DNA from: Streptomyces massasporeus
Lineage (GTDB): Bacteria > Actinomycetota > Actinomycetes > Streptomycetales > Streptomycetaceae
DNA: 64,000 nt
Direction of reading: 5' to 3'
Assembly: GCF_014648995.1 (NCBI RefSeq)
Contig: NZ_BMSE01000004.1
Coordinates: forward strand, 124,001 to 188,000
Part shown: in pieces, positions 1-9,192 of the stretch
Layout of the letters: every line of letters starts with the position of its first letter
Numbering within the stretch: position 1 is the first letter of the stretch
Notes under the pieces: generated by a model
Seen by the model: the letters and a program-made list of their open reading frames with translations, nothing else
What the model was told of the DNA's origin: nothing
Database searches by the model: none
Program-made: the position numbers and the translations under genes

Positions 1-71
1 GCACGTCCTCACGTGAGGGGCGGCCTGGCACACGGGTGCCGGAACCGCCCCTCACGCGCGTGCGGGGCACA

Positions 72-506
72 ATGCATACCGTGAACGCCGAGAGCCGAAG
101 GGTGACGCAGAGCGCCCCGAGCCGCCTGGCCGTCCCCGCCGGGGTGCTCGCGGCCGTCGCCGCCGCGTTCGCCTACGTGGGCACCGTGGACCCCAACGAG
201 CCCGGCCACTACCCCGTCTGCCCGCTGCTGCGTTACACCGGCCTCTACTGCCCCGGCTGCGGCGGACTGCGCAGCGCGCACGCCTTCGTCCACGGGGACC
301 TCCTCGCGGCGCTGCACGCCAACGCGCTCGCGACCCTCGGCTATCTGGGCTTCGCCGTGCTGTGGACCGTATGGGTGGTCCACGCGGTTCGCGGGCGCCC
401 CCTGCGGATCGACCCGCGCCCGGGGCTGGTGTGGAGCCTCGGAGCGTTGCTGCTGGTCTTCACCGTTGTCCGGAACCTGCCCTTCGGTGGCTGGCTCCAT
501 CCTTGA
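72..506 (+). CDS. DUF2752 membrane protein
   Basis: A 144-residue small membrane protein of the DUF2752 family, whose biochemical role is not established. The diagnostic part is a Cys-rich stretch at about residues 50-77: a CPLLRYTG segment followed by CPGCGGLR and a short HGD. Hydrophobic segments lie at about 20-37, 78-100 and 117-135, so it probably crosses the membrane two or three times. I start it at the ATG at 72; an in-frame upstream start at 36 would add 12 residues with no obvious signal. It precedes trpC by 139 bp, an arrangement familiar beside Streptomyces trp genes, but nothing in the sequence ties it to tryptophan synthesis. Confidence 0.8.
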   Translation: MHTVNAESRRVTQSAPSRLAVPAGVLAAVAAAFAYVGTVDPNEPGHYPVCPLLRYTGLYCPGCGGLRSAHAFVHGDLLAALHANALATLGYLGFAVLWTVWVVHAVRGRPLRIDPRPGLVWSLGALLLVFTVVRNLPFGGWLHP

Positions 507-645
507 TCAACAGGCGGATGTCCAGGTAGTGGGACCGGCGTCAACCGGATGTGAGGCCTACGCCCCGCTGCGGATACCATCGCAGTGACCATCGGTTTTC
601 GATCGGTCGCTGGAACTGTCAAGAGTCTGGAAGGGGGCCGCTCGC

Positions 646-1455
646 GTGAGTGTGCTCGACGAGATCATCGACGGAGTCCGTGCCGACCTTGCGGAGCGGC
701 AGGCGCGCGTCAGCCTCGACGAGCTCAAGGAGCGCGCGGCGAAGGCTCCCGCGGCCAAGGACGGCGCGGCCGCACTGCGCGGCGACGGCGTCAAGGTCAT
801 CTGCGAGGTCAAGCGCTCCAGCCCCTCCAAGGGCGCGCTGGCCGCGATCGCCGACCCGGCCGGACTCGCCGCGGACTACGAGGCGGGCGGCGCGGCCGTC
901 ATCTCCGTCCTCACCGAGGAGCGCCGCTTCGGCGGCTCGCTCGCCGACCTCGAGGCGGTCCGCGCCCGGGTGGACATCCCCGTGCTGCGCAAGGACTTCA
1001 TCGTCACGTCGTACCAGCTGTGGGAGGCCCGCGCCTACGGCGCCGACGTCGTGCTGCTGATCGTCGCCGCCCTCGACCAGCCCGCCCTGGAGTCCCTCAT
1101 CGAGCGCGCCGAGTCCATCGGGCTCACGCCGCTCGTCGAGGTGCACGACGAGGACGAGGTCGAGCGCGCCGTCGACGCCGGCGCCCGCGTGATCGGCGTC
1201 AACGCGCGCAACCTCAAGACCCTCGAGGTCGACCGCGGCACCTTCGAGCGGGTGGCGCCGGAGATCCCCGACCACATCATCAAGATCGCCGAGTCCGGCG
1301 TCCGCGGCCCGCACGACCTCATCGCGTACGCCAACGCCGGCGCCGACGCGGTCCTGGTCGGCGAGTCCCTCGTCACGGGCAAGGACCCGAGGACGGCGGT
1401 CTCGGACCTGGTGGCGGCCGGCGAGCACCCCGCACTCCGGCACGGCCGGAGCTGA
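646..1455 (+). CDS. trpC: indole-3-glycerol phosphate synthase
   Basis: TrpC closes the ring of carboxyphenylamino-deoxyribulose phosphate to form indole-3-glycerol phosphate, the fourth step of tryptophan synthesis, in the cytoplasm. The 269-residue product is a full-length (beta/alpha)8 barrel. Visible signatures are [10 protein letters not shown] at about residues 54-63 (substrate and catalytic Lys), LRKDF at 114-118, GVNARNL and IAESGV near the C-terminal phosphate site. The start is GTG at 646 with an AAGGGGG Shine-Dalgarno about 7 bases upstream. It is the first gene of the trpC-trpM-trpB-trpA unit. The 139 bp leader has no obvious Trp-rich leader peptide that I can identify. Confidence 0.97.
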   Translation: MSVLDEIIDGVRADLAERQARVSLDELKERAAKAPAAKDGAAALRGDGVKVICEVKRSSPSKGALAAIADPAGLAADYEAGGAAVISVLTEERRFGGSLADLEAVRARVDIPVLRKDFIVTSYQLWEARAYGADVVLLIVAALDQPALESLIERAESIGLTPLVEVHDEDEVERAVDAGARVIGVNARNLKTLEVDRGTFERVAPEIPDHIIKIAESGVRGPHDLIAYANAGADAVLVGESLVTGKDPRTAVSDLVAAGEHPALRHGRS

Positions 1456-1476
1456 TCACCCGCTAGGCTTGCCCCG

Positions 1477-1644
1477 ATGACTCCCACCATGACGACCGTG
1501 GACCGGTACGCCCGCCTCGCGCGCGGCTGCCGCCCCCGCGGCTGCCGTGCACCGGCCCGCCGGATCCACGGCCGCCGCGTCCGGTACGTCATCGGCGACG
1601 AACCCGGGCAGGTCAACGGCATGCGATGGCAGCGCGCCCTTTAG
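1477..1644 (+). CDS. trpM: TrpM, small tryptophan-biosynthesis modulator
   Basis: A 55-codon gene between trpC and trpB. Translation from the ATG at 1477 gives a very basic peptide (MTPTMTTVDRYARLARG, then Arg-rich) ending with the block VIGDEPGQVNGMRWQ. Its position and that block match TrpM (also called TrpX) of Streptomyces trpCMBA operons; from memory, the S. coelicolor protein is about 63 residues and modulates tryptophan production and differentiation. Here the stop codon TAG lies inside a GCGCCC-TTTA-GGGGCGC hairpin that opens a repeat-like sequence (1634-1676), so the last residues may come from a repeat and the protein may be slightly shortened. An in-frame ATG at 1489 is an alternative start. 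Confidence 0.8.
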   Translation: MTPTMTTVDRYARLARGCRPRGCRAPARRIHGRRVRYVIGDEPGQVNGMRWQRAL

Positions 1645-1676
1645 GGGCGCGGGGAACTGCGCGACCAGCCCCAACG
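1634..1676. repeat. Streptomyces-type dispersed extragenic repeat
   Basis: The sequence beginning at the GCGCCC hairpin and continuing GGGGCGCGGGGAACTGCGCG then ACCAGCCCC resembles, from memory, a short intergenic repeat scattered through many Streptomyces genomes. Only this one copy is seen in the window, so its repeated nature rests on recollection. It overlaps the end of trpM and supplies its stop codon. Confidence 0.45.
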
Positions 1677-1752
1677 GGCCCGCAGCCGACAGGTAGTCCT
1701 CGCTCCCACGGCGATTAGTGCATTCCACACACACTCACCGTGAGGTATTCGC

Positions 1753-3036
1753 ATGCCCAGCCAGTTCTTCATCCCCGACCCCGAGGGTCAATCGCCCAAC
1801 CCCGAAGGCTACTTCGGGGCCTTCGGCGGCAAGTTCATCCCGGAGGCCCTCGTCGCCGCGGTCGACGAGGTCGCCGTCGAGTACGACAAGGCCAAGCACG
1901 ACCCCGAGTTCGCCAAGGAACTCGACGACCTCCTGGTCAACTACACCGGCCGCCCCAGCTCCCTCACCGAGGTGCCGAGGTTCGCCGAACACGCCGGTGG
2001 CGCACGGATCTTCCTGAAGCGGGAAGACCTCAACCACACCGGCTCCCACAAGATCAACAACGTCCTCGGCCAGGCCCTGCTCACCAAGCGCATGGGCAAG
2101 ACCCGGGTCATCGCCGAGACGGGCGCCGGCCAGCACGGCGTGGCCACGGCCACCGCCTGTGCGCTGTTCGGCCTCGAGTGCACCATCTACATGGGCGAGA
2201 TCGACACCCAGCGCCAGGCCCTCAACGTCGCCCGCATGCGCATGCTCGGCGCCGAGGTCATCGCCGTGAAGTCCGGCAGCCGCACGCTGAAGGACGCCAT
2301 CAACGAGGCCTTCCGCGACTGGGTCGCCAACGTCGACCACACCCACTACCTCTTCGGTACCGTCGCCGGACCGCACCCCTTCCCGGCGATGGTCCGCGAC
2401 TTCCACCGGGTCATCGGCGTCGAGGCCCGCCGCCAGCTCCTGGAGCGCGCCGGACGCCTGCCCGACGCGGCCGTCGCCTGCGTCGGCGGCGGCTCCAACG
2501 CCATCGGCCTCTTCCACGCCTTCATCCCCGACACCGACGTCCGCCTCATCGGCTGCGAACCGGCCGGGCACGGCGTCGAGACCGGCGAGCACGCGGCCAC
2601 CCTGACCGCGGGCGAGCCCGGCATCCTGCACGGCTCCCGCTCCTACGTCCTCCAGGACGACGAGGGCCAGATCACCGAGCCGTACTCCATCTCGGCCGGT
2701 CTGGACTACCCGGGCATCGGCCCGGAGCACTCGTACCTGAAGGACTCCGGCCGCGGCGAGTACCGCGCGGTCACCGACGACGCGGCCATGCAGGCCCTGC
2801 GCCTGCTGTCGCGCACCGAGGGCATCATCCCGGCCATCGAGAGCGCCCACGCGCTGGCCGGTGCCCTGGAGGTCGGCAAGGAGCTCGGCAAGGACGGGCT
2901 GATCGTGGTCAACCTGTCCGGCCGCGGCGACAAGGACATGGACACCGCCGCGCGCTACTTCGGCCTGTACGACACCGACGCCGAGGTCGCCGAGGACGCC
3001 TCCGGCACCGCCGAGATCGAGGGGGACGCCAAGTGA
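1753..3036 (+). CDS. trpB: tryptophan synthase beta chain
   Basis: TrpB condenses indole with L-serine using PLP, the last step of tryptophan synthesis, as half of the alpha2-beta2 complex. The 427-residue protein shows the Schiff-base lysine in HTGSHKINN (Lys100), the ETGAGQHG loop (122-129) and the phosphate-binding GGGSN loop (245-249). The length is that of a classical TrpB1. The start is ATG at 1753; the Shine-Dalgarno is modest (GTGAGG, about 7 bases away). Its stop overlaps the trpA start by GTGA, implying translational coupling. It has a slightly extended acidic C-terminus after GRGDKDM. Confidence 0.98.
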   Translation: MPSQFFIPDPEGQSPNPEGYFGAFGGKFIPEALVAAVDEVAVEYDKAKHDPEFAKELDDLLVNYTGRPSSLTEVPRFAEHAGGARIFLKREDLNHTGSHKINNVLGQALLTKRMGKTRVIAETGAGQHGVATATACALFGLECTIYMGEIDTQRQALNVARMRMLGAEVIAVKSGSRTLKDAINEAFRDWVANVDHTHYLFGTVAGPHPFPAMVRDFHRVIGVEARRQLLERAGRLPDAAVACVGGGSNAIGLFHAFIPDTDVRLIGCEPAGHGVETGEHAATLTAGEPGILHGSRSYVLQDDEGQITEPYSISAGLDYPGIGPEHSYLKDSGRGEYRAVTDDAAMQALRLLSRTEGIIPAIESAHALAGALEVGKELGKDGLIVVNLSGRGDKDMDTAARYFGLYDTDAEVAEDASGTAEIEGDAK

Positions 3037-3851
3037 GCGGGAACATCCGGCTGTTGAGCGACACCCTCGCCGCGGCCAAGTCCGAAGGGCGCTCCGCCCT
3101 CATCGCCTACCTCCCGGCCGGGTTCCCGACCGTGGACGGCGGCATCGAGGCGATCAAGGCCGTCATCGACGGCGGCGCCGACGTCGTCGAGGTGGGCCTG
3201 CCGCACAGCGACCCCGTCCTCGACGGCCCCGTCATCCAGACGGCCGACGACATCGCCCTGCGCGGCGGCGTGCGGATCGCCGACGTGATGCGCACGGTCC
3301 GCGAGGCGCACGCCGCCACCGGCAAGCCGATCCTCGTCATGACGTACTGGAACCCCATCGACCGCTACGGCGTCGAGCGGTTCACCGCCGAGCTCGCCGA
3401 GGCGGGCGGCGCCGGGTGCATCCTGCCCGACCTGCCCGTGCAGGAGTCGGCGCTGTGGAGGGAGCACGCGGAGAAGCACGGTCTCGCCACCGTCTTCGTC
3501 GTCGCCCCCAGCAGCAAGGACGAGCGGCTCGCGCAGATCACCGCGGCGGGCACCGGCTTCGTCTACGCCGCCTCCCTCATGGGCGTCACCGGAACCCGCG
3601 CCAGCGTCAGCAATCAGGCCCAGGACCTGGTGGAACGCACCCGGGCCACGGGGACGGACCTGCCGGTCTGCGTCGGGCTCGGCGTCTCCAACCCCGCCCA
3701 GGCCGCCGAGGTCGCGCGCTTCGCCGACGGCGTGATCGTCGGCTCGGCCTTCGTCAAGGCCATGCTGGACGCCCCGGACGACGCGGCCGGTGTCGAGGCC
3801 GTGCGCGCGCTCGCCGGTGACCTCGCCAAGGGCGTGCGCGGACAGGCGTAA
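3033..3851 (+). CDS. trpA: tryptophan synthase alpha chain
   Basis: TrpA cleaves indole-3-glycerol phosphate and channels indole to TrpB. It has 272 residues from a GTG start at 3033 that overlaps the trpB stop. Catalytic residues are visible as Glu53 in [10 protein letters not shown] and Asp64 in VLDGP; the phosphate-binding end shows [10 protein letters not shown] and [10 protein letters not shown]. The usual PFSDPxADG reads PHSDPVLDG here, which I regard as a normal actinobacterial variant. It is the last gene of the trp operon and is followed after 45 bp by a 12-bp perfect hairpin. Confidence 0.97.
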   Translation: MSGNIRLLSDTLAAAKSEGRSALIAYLPAGFPTVDGGIEAIKAVIDGGADVVEVGLPHSDPVLDGPVIQTADDIALRGGVRIADVMRTVREAHAATGKPILVMTYWNPIDRYGVERFTAELAEAGGAGCILPDLPVQESALWREHAEKHGLATVFVVAPSSKDERLAQITAAGTGFVYAASLMGVTGTRASVSNQAQDLVERTRATGTDLPVCVGLGVSNPAQAAEVARFADGVIVGSAFVKAMLDAPDDAAGVEAVRALAGDLAKGVRGQA

Positions 3852-3896
3852 GAACGCCGGAAGTCATACCGGTCCCTCGTACGGGTGGACCTGAGG

Positions 3897-3930
3897 CCGG
3901 GGAGGCGCGCTGCGCCTCCCCGGTTCGTTT
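3897..3930 (+). terminator. trp operon terminator hairpin
   Basis: A perfect 12-bp stem (CCGGGGAGGCGC, loop GCT, GCGCCTCCCCGG) is followed by TTCGTTT. It sits between trpA and the next start codon at 3938 and should end trp transcription, although it also lies directly upstream of the DsbA-like gene's Shine-Dalgarno region. Confidence 0.75.
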
Positions 3931-3937
3931 CCGGGGT

Positions 3938-4714
3938 GTGAGCGAGAAGAACCGTGAGGGAAAGCGCACCGCCCGGGAGAAGCTGGCGGTCGAGCGCGAG
4001 AAGCAGAAGTCCGCGGACAAGCGCCGGCGCGCGCTGATCGTGGGCGGGGCCGTCGTCGCCGTCCTGGGACTCGCGGCCGTGATCGGCGTCGTCGCGGCCA
4101 ACGCCGGCAAGGACGACGACAGCGAGGCCTCGGGCCCGGTCGTGGCGCCCTCGGGGGCCCAGGGCAAGGACAGCCTGGCCATCCCGGTCGGCAAGGACAG
4201 CGCCAAGTCCACGCTCACGGTGTGGGAGGACTTCCGCTGCCCCGCGTGCAAGTCCTTCGAGACGGCGTACCGGCCGGTGATCCACGAGTTGACGAACGCA
4301 GGCGAGCTGAGGGTCGAGTACCACCTGGTCACCCTGATCGACGGCAACATGCGCGGCACGGGCTCCCGCAACGCCGCCAACGCCGCGGCCTGCGCCCAGG
4401 ACGCCGGGAAGTTCCCCGCGTACCACGACGTGCTCTTCGACAACCAGCCCTCGGAGGTCGACGACGCCTACGCGGACAACGCCAAGCTGATCGAGCTGGC
4501 CGGCAAGGTCGACGGTCTGGACACCCCCGCCTTCCGCACCTGCGTCGAGAAGGGCACGCACAACGGCTGGGTCGCCAAGTCCCACCAGGCCTTCAACAAG
4601 GGCGGCTTCTCGGGCACGCCGACCGTGCTGTTCGACGGCAACAACATCTACCAGGACCGGACGATGACCCCGGCCAAGCTGAAGCAGATGGTGCAGGAGG
4701 CGAACAAGGAGTAA
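3938..4714 (+). CDS. membrane-anchored DsbA-like thioredoxin protein
   Basis: A 258-residue extracytoplasmic thiol oxidoreductase of the DsbA/Thioredoxin_4 type. It has a charged cytoplasmic N-terminus (about 1-31), one membrane segment (about 32-55), and a thioredoxin-fold domain with the redox motif CPAC at 101-104 after WEDFR and a cis-proline in SGTPTVLFDG near the end. It likely catalyses disulfide formation or isomerisation in exported proteins. The GTG start at 3938 lies directly behind the trp terminator; lgt follows after 83 bp on the same strand, giving a small cell-envelope pair. Confidence 0.88.
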   Translation: MSEKNREGKRTAREKLAVEREKQKSADKRRRALIVGGAVVAVLGLAAVIGVVAANAGKDDDSEASGPVVAPSGAQGKDSLAIPVGKDSAKSTLTVWEDFRCPACKSFETAYRPVIHELTNAGELRVEYHLVTLIDGNMRGTGSRNAANAAACAQDAGKFPAYHDVLFDNQPSEVDDAYADNAKLIELAGKVDGLDTPAFRTCVEKGTHNGWVAKSHQAFNKGGFSGTPTVLFDGNNIYQDRTMTPAKLKQMVQEANKE

Positions 4715-4797
4715 GGGTCTTCTCACGCCCCCGTTATGGACCCGTAGCCGGGCTGCCTGCCGCGGGCCCGGTGCGGCACGGTAGCGTCGACCTTGCC

Positions 4798-5760
4798 ATG
4801 GAACTTGCCTTCATTCCCAGCCCGTCACGCGGGGTGCTGTACCTCGGCCCCATTCCGCTGCGCGGCTACGCGTTCTGCATCATCATCGGCGTCTTCGTCG
4901 CGGTCTGGCTCGGCAACAAGCGCTGGATCGCCCGGGGCGGGCGGGCCGGCACGGTGGCCGACATCGCCGTCTGGGCCGTGCCCTTCGGTCTCGTCGGCGG
5001 CCGGCTCTACCACGTGATCACGGACTACGAGCTGTACTTCAGCGAGGGCCGTGACTGGGTGGACGCCTTCAAGATCTGGGAGGGCGGCCTCGGTATCTGG
5101 GGCGCGATCGCACTCGGCGCGGTGGGCGCGTGGATCGGCTGCCGCCGCCGTGGCATCCCGCTGCCCGCGTACGCCGACGCCATCGCCCCCGGCATCGCCT
5201 TCGCGCAGGCGATCGGCCGCTGGGGCAACTGGTTCAACCAGGAGCTGTACGGCAAGCCCACCGATCTGCCGTGGGCCCTGGAGATCACCTCCTCGTCGGA
5301 CGGGCGGGTGCCGGGCACGTACCACCCGACGTTCCTCTACGAGTCGCTGTGGTGCATCGGTGTGGCGTTCCTCGTCATCTGGGCGGACCGCCGCTTCCGC
5401 CTCGGACACGGCCGGGCGTTCGCGCTGTACGTCGCCGCGTACTGCACGGGCCGGGCGTGGATCGAGTACATGCGCGTCGACGACGCCCACCACATCGCGG
5501 GCCTCCGGCTGAACGTCTGGACCGCGATCCTGGTGTTCCTGCTCGCGGTGACCTACCTGGTCGTGTCGTCCAAGAAGCGGCCCGGGCGGGAGGACGTCGT
5601 GGAGCCGGGCGCCGTGACCTCCGGTGACGACGCCGACGGCGGCGAGAAGTCCGAGGACACCGGTACGTCCGCGGACGCGGGCAAGGACGACGGGAACGAG
5701 AACGAGGCCGAAGCCGAGGCGGACGCCAAGGACGAGGCCGGGTCGGGCAAGAAGACCTGA
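4798..5760 (+). CDS. lgt: prolipoprotein diacylglyceryl transferase
   Basis: Lgt moves diacylglycerol from phosphatidylglycerol to the lipobox cysteine of prolipoproteins in the cytoplasmic membrane. The 320-residue protein starts at ATG 4798 (MELAFIPSPSRG). It shows multiple membrane helices, the GGRLYHV segment near 68, WEGGLGIWG at about 94-102 and the family signature GRWGNWFNQELYG at 140-152. The last 60 or so residues are an acidic, Lys/Glu/Asp-rich hydrophilic tail, longer than in E. coli Lgt but common in actinomycetes. A 19-bp perfect hairpin follows. Confidence 0.96.
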   Translation: MELAFIPSPSRGVLYLGPIPLRGYAFCIIIGVFVAVWLGNKRWIARGGRAGTVADIAVWAVPFGLVGGRLYHVITDYELYFSEGRDWVDAFKIWEGGLGIWGAIALGAVGAWIGCRRRGIPLPAYADAIAPGIAFAQAIGRWGNWFNQELYGKPTDLPWALEITSSSDGRVPGTYHPTFLYESLWCIGVAFLVIWADRRFRLGHGRAFALYVAAYCTGRAWIEYMRVDDAHHIAGLRLNVWTAILVFLLAVTYLVVSSKKRPGREDVVEPGAVTSGDDADGGEKSEDTGTSADAGKDDGNENEAEAEADAKDEAGSGKKT

Positions 5761-5780
5761 CGACCCGCACACGTGACGAA

Positions 5781-5818
5781 CCGAGAGCGCCCGGGGAGAT
5801 CTCCCCGGGCGCTCTCGG
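5781..5818. terminator. bidirectional terminator between lgt and citE
   Basis: A 38-bp perfect palindrome with 19-bp arms (CCGAGAGCGCCCGGGGAGA and its complement). It lies exactly between the convergent lgt and CitE-like genes, so it can serve both transcripts. No T-run follows, as is usual in Streptomyces. Confidence 0.8.
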
Positions 5819-5822
5819 CATG

Positions 5823-6638
5823 TCAGCGTCGGCGTGCCAGGGACAGGGTGCGCTGGGCCGCAGTCACCACCGCCGCGTCGACGAAGCGGCCGTCCGGCAG
5901 GGCCTGGGCGCCCCGATCCGTGGCGGCGGCCTTGAGCACCGTCTCCGCCCGCTCGATCTCCGCCTCGGTGGGCAGATAGGCGCGTTCGATCACCGCGAGC
6001 TGACGGGGGTGGATCGCGGCCCGGCCGAGGAACCCCAGGGCGCGGCCGTGGGCGCAGGAGGCCGCCAGCCCGTCCAGGTCGCGGGTGTCCGGGTGGACGG
6101 ACTGGGGAGGAGGGGGCAGACCGGCGGCCCGGGCCGCCACGACCACCCGGGAGCGGGGCCAGTCGAGGCCGCTGTCGTCGCGCACACCGAGATCGGCCCG
6201 CAGGTCGGCTTCACCGAGTGCGATGCCGCGCAGGTTCGGATGGGCGCCGGCGATGGCGTACGCCTGCTCCACGGCGAGGGCCGTCTCCAGCAGGGCGTAC
6301 AGGTCGGCCCGAGCGGCCCGGCGTGCCACGTGGGCGACCTCGGCGGGTGAGGTGATCTTGGCGAGGCGGAGACCGGAGAGCCCGGGAGCCGGGGCCAGGG
6401 CCGCGATGTCGCGCTCGCCCCAGGGGCTGTCCAGGGCGTTGACACGGACATGGACCGGGACGGCCGGCGGGTGTTCGAGCAGGTCGGCGGTGGCGGCGCG
6501 GGCGTAGTCCTTGCGGTCGGAGGCGACCGCGTCCTCCAGGTCGACGACGACAACGTCGGCGCCGGAGGCCAGGGCCTTCGCGACCACCTGAGGGCGGTCA
6601 CCCGGGGCGTAGAGCCAGGTGAGCGGGTACGCCGTCAC
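5823..6638 (-). CDS. CitE-like HpcH/HpaI-family CoA ester lyase
   Basis: A 271-residue TIM-barrel protein of the citrate lyase beta subunit/malyl-CoA lyase family. Members cleave or form C-C bonds in beta-hydroxyacyl-CoA esters with a divalent metal. Seen: YAPGDRP at the N-terminus, the acidic metal site VDLEDAV (32-38), RVNALDSPWGERD, and GLRLAKITSPAEV. It is a free-standing CitE with no citrate lyase alpha or gamma partner nearby, so citrate is not a safe substrate guess. The GTG start overlaps the stop of the CaiB gene by GTGA, making it the last gene of the ADP-ribosylglycohydrolase operon. Confidence 0.85.
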   Translation of the reverse strand: MTAYPLTWLYAPGDRPQVVAKALASGADVVVVDLEDAVASDRKDYARAATADLLEHPPAVPVHVRVNALDSPWGERDIAALAPAPGLSGLRLAKITSPAEVAHVARRAARADLYALLETALAVEQAYAIAGAHPNLRGIALGEADLRADLGVRDDSGLDWPRSRVVVAARAAGLPPPPQSVHPDTRDLDGLAASCAHGRALGFLGRAAIHPRQLAVIERAYLPTEAEIERAETVLKAAATDRGAQALPDGRFVDAAVVTAAQRTLSLARRR

Positions 6639-7834
6639 AGGGCGCCCTCCGCGCGCAGTGCCGTGACGTCGTCCGGGGTCAGGCCCAGCTCGGTCAGGAT
6701 CTCCTCGGTGTCGGCGCCGTGCGGGCGGCCGGCCCAGCGGATCGCGCCGGGCGTGGCGGAGAGCCGGAAGAGGACGTTCTGCATCCGCAGCGGGCCGAGT
6801 TCGGGGTCGTCGACGGTGGTGATGGTGCCCAGGGCCTGGTACTGCGGGTCCGCCATCACGTCCCGGACGTCCTGGACCGGGGCCACCGCCGCCTCGGCCT
6901 TCTCGAAGGCGGCCATGACGTCGGTGCGGGTGCGCGCGGCGATCCAGCCGCCGACCGCCTCGTCCAGGACGTCCGCGTGCCGGGCGCGCTCGGCGCCCGA
7001 GGCGAACCAGGGCTCGTCGATCAGTTCCGGGCGCCCGACCAGGTGCATCACGCGTTCCGCGACCGACTGCGCCGAGGTGGAGACGGCGACCCAGGTGCCG
7101 TCCGCGGTGCGGTAGACGCCGCGCGGGGCGTTGTTGGGGGAGCGGTTGCCGGTGCGGGGCTGCACATGGCCGAGTTGGTCGTACCAGAGGGGCTGGGGGC
7201 CGAGGGCGGCCAGGATCGGCTCGATCAGGGCCATGTCGACGACCTGGCCCTCACCGGTGCGCTCGCGGGCGGCGAGCGCCGTCATCACCGCGTACGCCGT
7301 CGTCAGGCCCGCGATGGAGTCGGCCAGGCCGAACGGCGGGAGGGTCGGGGGCGAGTCCGGTTCGCCGGTCATCGCGGCGAAGCCGCTCATCGCCTCGGCG
7401 AGGGTGCCGAAGCCGGGGCGATGAGCGTAGGGGCCGAACTGGCCGAAGCCGGTGACACGGGCCAGGACCAGGCGGGGGTTGACGGCCGACAGCTCCGGCC
7501 AGCCCAGGTCCCACTTCTCCAGGGTGCCGGGGCGGAAGTTCTCGATGATCACGTCGGTGGTGGCGGCCAGGCGCAGGAGGGTGGCGCGGCCGCCGGGCTT
7601 CGACAGGTCCAGGGTCATGGTCCGCTTGTTGCGGCCGAGCATCTTCCACCACAGGCCCACGCCGTCCTTCGACGGACCGTGGCCGCGGGAGGGGTCCGGC
7701 TTGCCCGGGTGCTCGATCTTGACGACCTCGGCGCCGAAGTCGCCGAGCAGGGTGGCGGCCATCGGGCCGGCGAAGAGGGTGGCGAGGTCGAGGACGCGGA
7801 GGCCGGTGAGGGGCGCGGTCGTGGACGCGGTCAT
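6635..7834 (-). CDS. CaiB/BaiF family CoA transferase
   Basis: A 399-residue class III (family III) CoA transferase, which moves CoA between carboxylic acids through an aspartyl-CoA intermediate. Seen: GLRVLDLATLFAGP at 11-24, GAEVVKIEHPG at 35-44, the RNKRTMTLDL segment, IIENFRPGTLEKW, and GLADSIAG at 169-176 containing the likely catalytic Asp172. The start ATG at 7834 overlaps the stop of the upstream glycohydrolase gene by ATGA. The pairing with a CitE-like lyase suggests activation and cleavage of an unknown organic acid; the link with ADP-ribosylglycohydrolases is unexplained. Confidence 0.9.
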   Translation of the reverse strand: MTASTTAPLTGLRVLDLATLFAGPMAATLLGDFGAEVVKIEHPGKPDPSRGHGPSKDGVGLWWKMLGRNKRTMTLDLSKPGGRATLLRLAATTDVIIENFRPGTLEKWDLGWPELSAVNPRLVLARVTGFGQFGPYAHRPGFGTLAEAMSGFAAMTGEPDSPPTLPPFGLADSIAGLTTAYAVMTALAARERTGEGQVVDMALIEPILAALGPQPLWYDQLGHVQPRTGNRSPNNAPRGVYRTADGTWVAVSTSAQSVAERVMHLVGRPELIDEPWFASGAERARHADVLDEAVGGWIAARTRTDVMAAFEKAEAAVAPVQDVRDVMADPQYQALGTITTVDDPELGPLRMQNVLFRLSATPGAIRWAGRPHGADTEEILTELGLTPDDVTALRAEGAL

Positions 7835-9192
7835 GGGCGGCAGGTCTCCCGGTGCGTGAGGTGGGCGAGGGTGTCGAAGCCGATGCCGTCGAAGTCGCCG
7901 ATGGAGGTGGCCAGCCGGTTCTTCAGGGGCGCCGTCCAGCTGTCGGGGAGCGCCGCGGGGTGCCCGGCCAGCAGTCCGGCGACGGAGCCGGCCGTGGCGC
8001 CGCCCGAGTCGGTGTCCCAGCCGCCGCTGACGGCACGGCAGATGGAGCCGGCGAAGTCGCCGTGCGCGTGGGTGAGGGCGGCGGCGATCAGGGCGGTGTT
8101 GGGGACGGCGTGCACCCAGTGGTGGGTGCCGGCGTGGGTGGCGTGGAGTGCGTCGACGACCGACTCGAAGTCCGCGTGCTCGTGCGCGAGTCGCACGGCC
8201 TGCCGGACGGCTCGGGCCAGGCGGGAGCGCGGGGGGACGACGGCGAGACCGGTGCGCAGGCAGGTGTGGACGTCGTGGTCGCCGGTGGCCGCCGTGGCGA
8301 TGGTGGCCGCCGTGAACATCGCCGCGTAGACGCCGTTGGCGGTGTGCGTGAGGGTCGCGTCCCGGTGGGCCTGTTCGGCTGCCGCGGCCGGGTGGCCGGG
8401 GTTGGTCCAGCCGTGGACGTCCGCGCGGATCAGGGCGCCGATCCATTCGCGGAACGGGTTGCGGTGGCGGGCGGTGCGCGGAGGCTCCAGGCCGGAGAGG
8501 AGGTTGCGGTAGGCGATGCGTTCGGCGGTGAACGTGCGGCCGGCGGGGAGCTCGTCGAGCCAGGTGCGGGCCACGTCCGTGGTGGTGAACGTCCTGCCGT
8601 GGCGTTGCAGGAGGACGAGGTTGATCAGGGGGTAGTTGAGGTCGTCGTCCTCGGGCATGCCGTCGATGTTCTCGGCAAGGGAGGTGGGCGCCGAGCGGCG
8701 GTTCCAGGGGTGCCGCGCGAGGAGTTCCTCCGGGACGCCCCGGGCGGTGAAGTAGGTGGTGAGGGGCCAGTTGCCGGTGGCCCGGGCGAGTCGGCGGATG
8801 GCGTCGAGGGGGAGCTTCTCGACCGGTTTGCCGAGGAGGCAGCCGGTGGCGCGGCCGAGCCAGGCGGCTTCCAGGGCGTGCGGGGTGGTGGCCGGGGTGC
8901 CCACCGGCTCCGGCCAGTCGGGGCAGGCGGACCGGATCCTGGCCAGGTCCGTGGGTTCGTCGTCCGCCAACGCGCTCGGCAGATCGGCCAGTTCGTCCAG
9001 GAGGTCTTCCGCCAGCTGACGGAGGTAGCGGGACGCCGGCGTGGGGGACGCGCCCGCGGTGGCCGGGGCCTCGGGGCCGCCCGCCGCTCGCCAGCGGGCC
9101 GCGACCGCCTTCGGCTCGCGGCCGTCCTGGGCCGCCTGGCGGAGCTCGTGGCCGAGCAGGTCCTCCGGCTGGACCCAGGTCAGCCGGAGCAT
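7831..9192 (-). CDS. ADP-ribosylglycohydrolase family protein (paralogue 1)
   Basis: A 453-residue protein of the ADP-ribosyl-(dinitrogen reductase) hydrolase fold. An N-terminal region of about 105 residues, not part of the core fold, precedes the domain start at ALEAAWLGRATGCLLGKPVE. The first metal-site segment reads MPEDDDLNY and the C-terminal metal motif is SGGWDTDSGGATAGSVAG. Both acidic clusters are therefore kept, so it could be catalytic. The start ATG at 9192 lies inside the 3' end of paralogue 2 (13 bp overlap). The substrate is unknown; known members remove ADP-ribose from proteins or related glycosidic bonds. Confidence 0.85.
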   Translation of the reverse strand: MLRLTWVQPEDLLGHELRQAAQDGREPKAVAARWRAAGGPEAPATAGASPTPASRYLRQLAEDLLDELADLPSALADDEPTDLARIRSACPDWPEPVGTPATTPHALEAAWLGRATGCLLGKPVEKLPLDAIRRLARATGNWPLTTYFTARGVPEELLARHPWNRRSAPTSLAENIDGMPEDDDLNYPLINLVLLQRHGRTFTTTDVARTWLDELPAGRTFTAERIAYRNLLSGLEPPRTARHRNPFREWIGALIRADVHGWTNPGHPAAAAEQAHRDATLTHTANGVYAAMFTAATIATAATGDHDVHTCLRTGLAVVPPRSRLARAVRQAVRLAHEHADFESVVDALHATHAGTHHWVHAVPNTALIAAALTHAHGDFAGSICRAVSGGWDTDSGGATAGSVAGLLAGHPAALPDSWTAPLKNRLATSIGDFDGIGFDTLAHLTHRETCRP

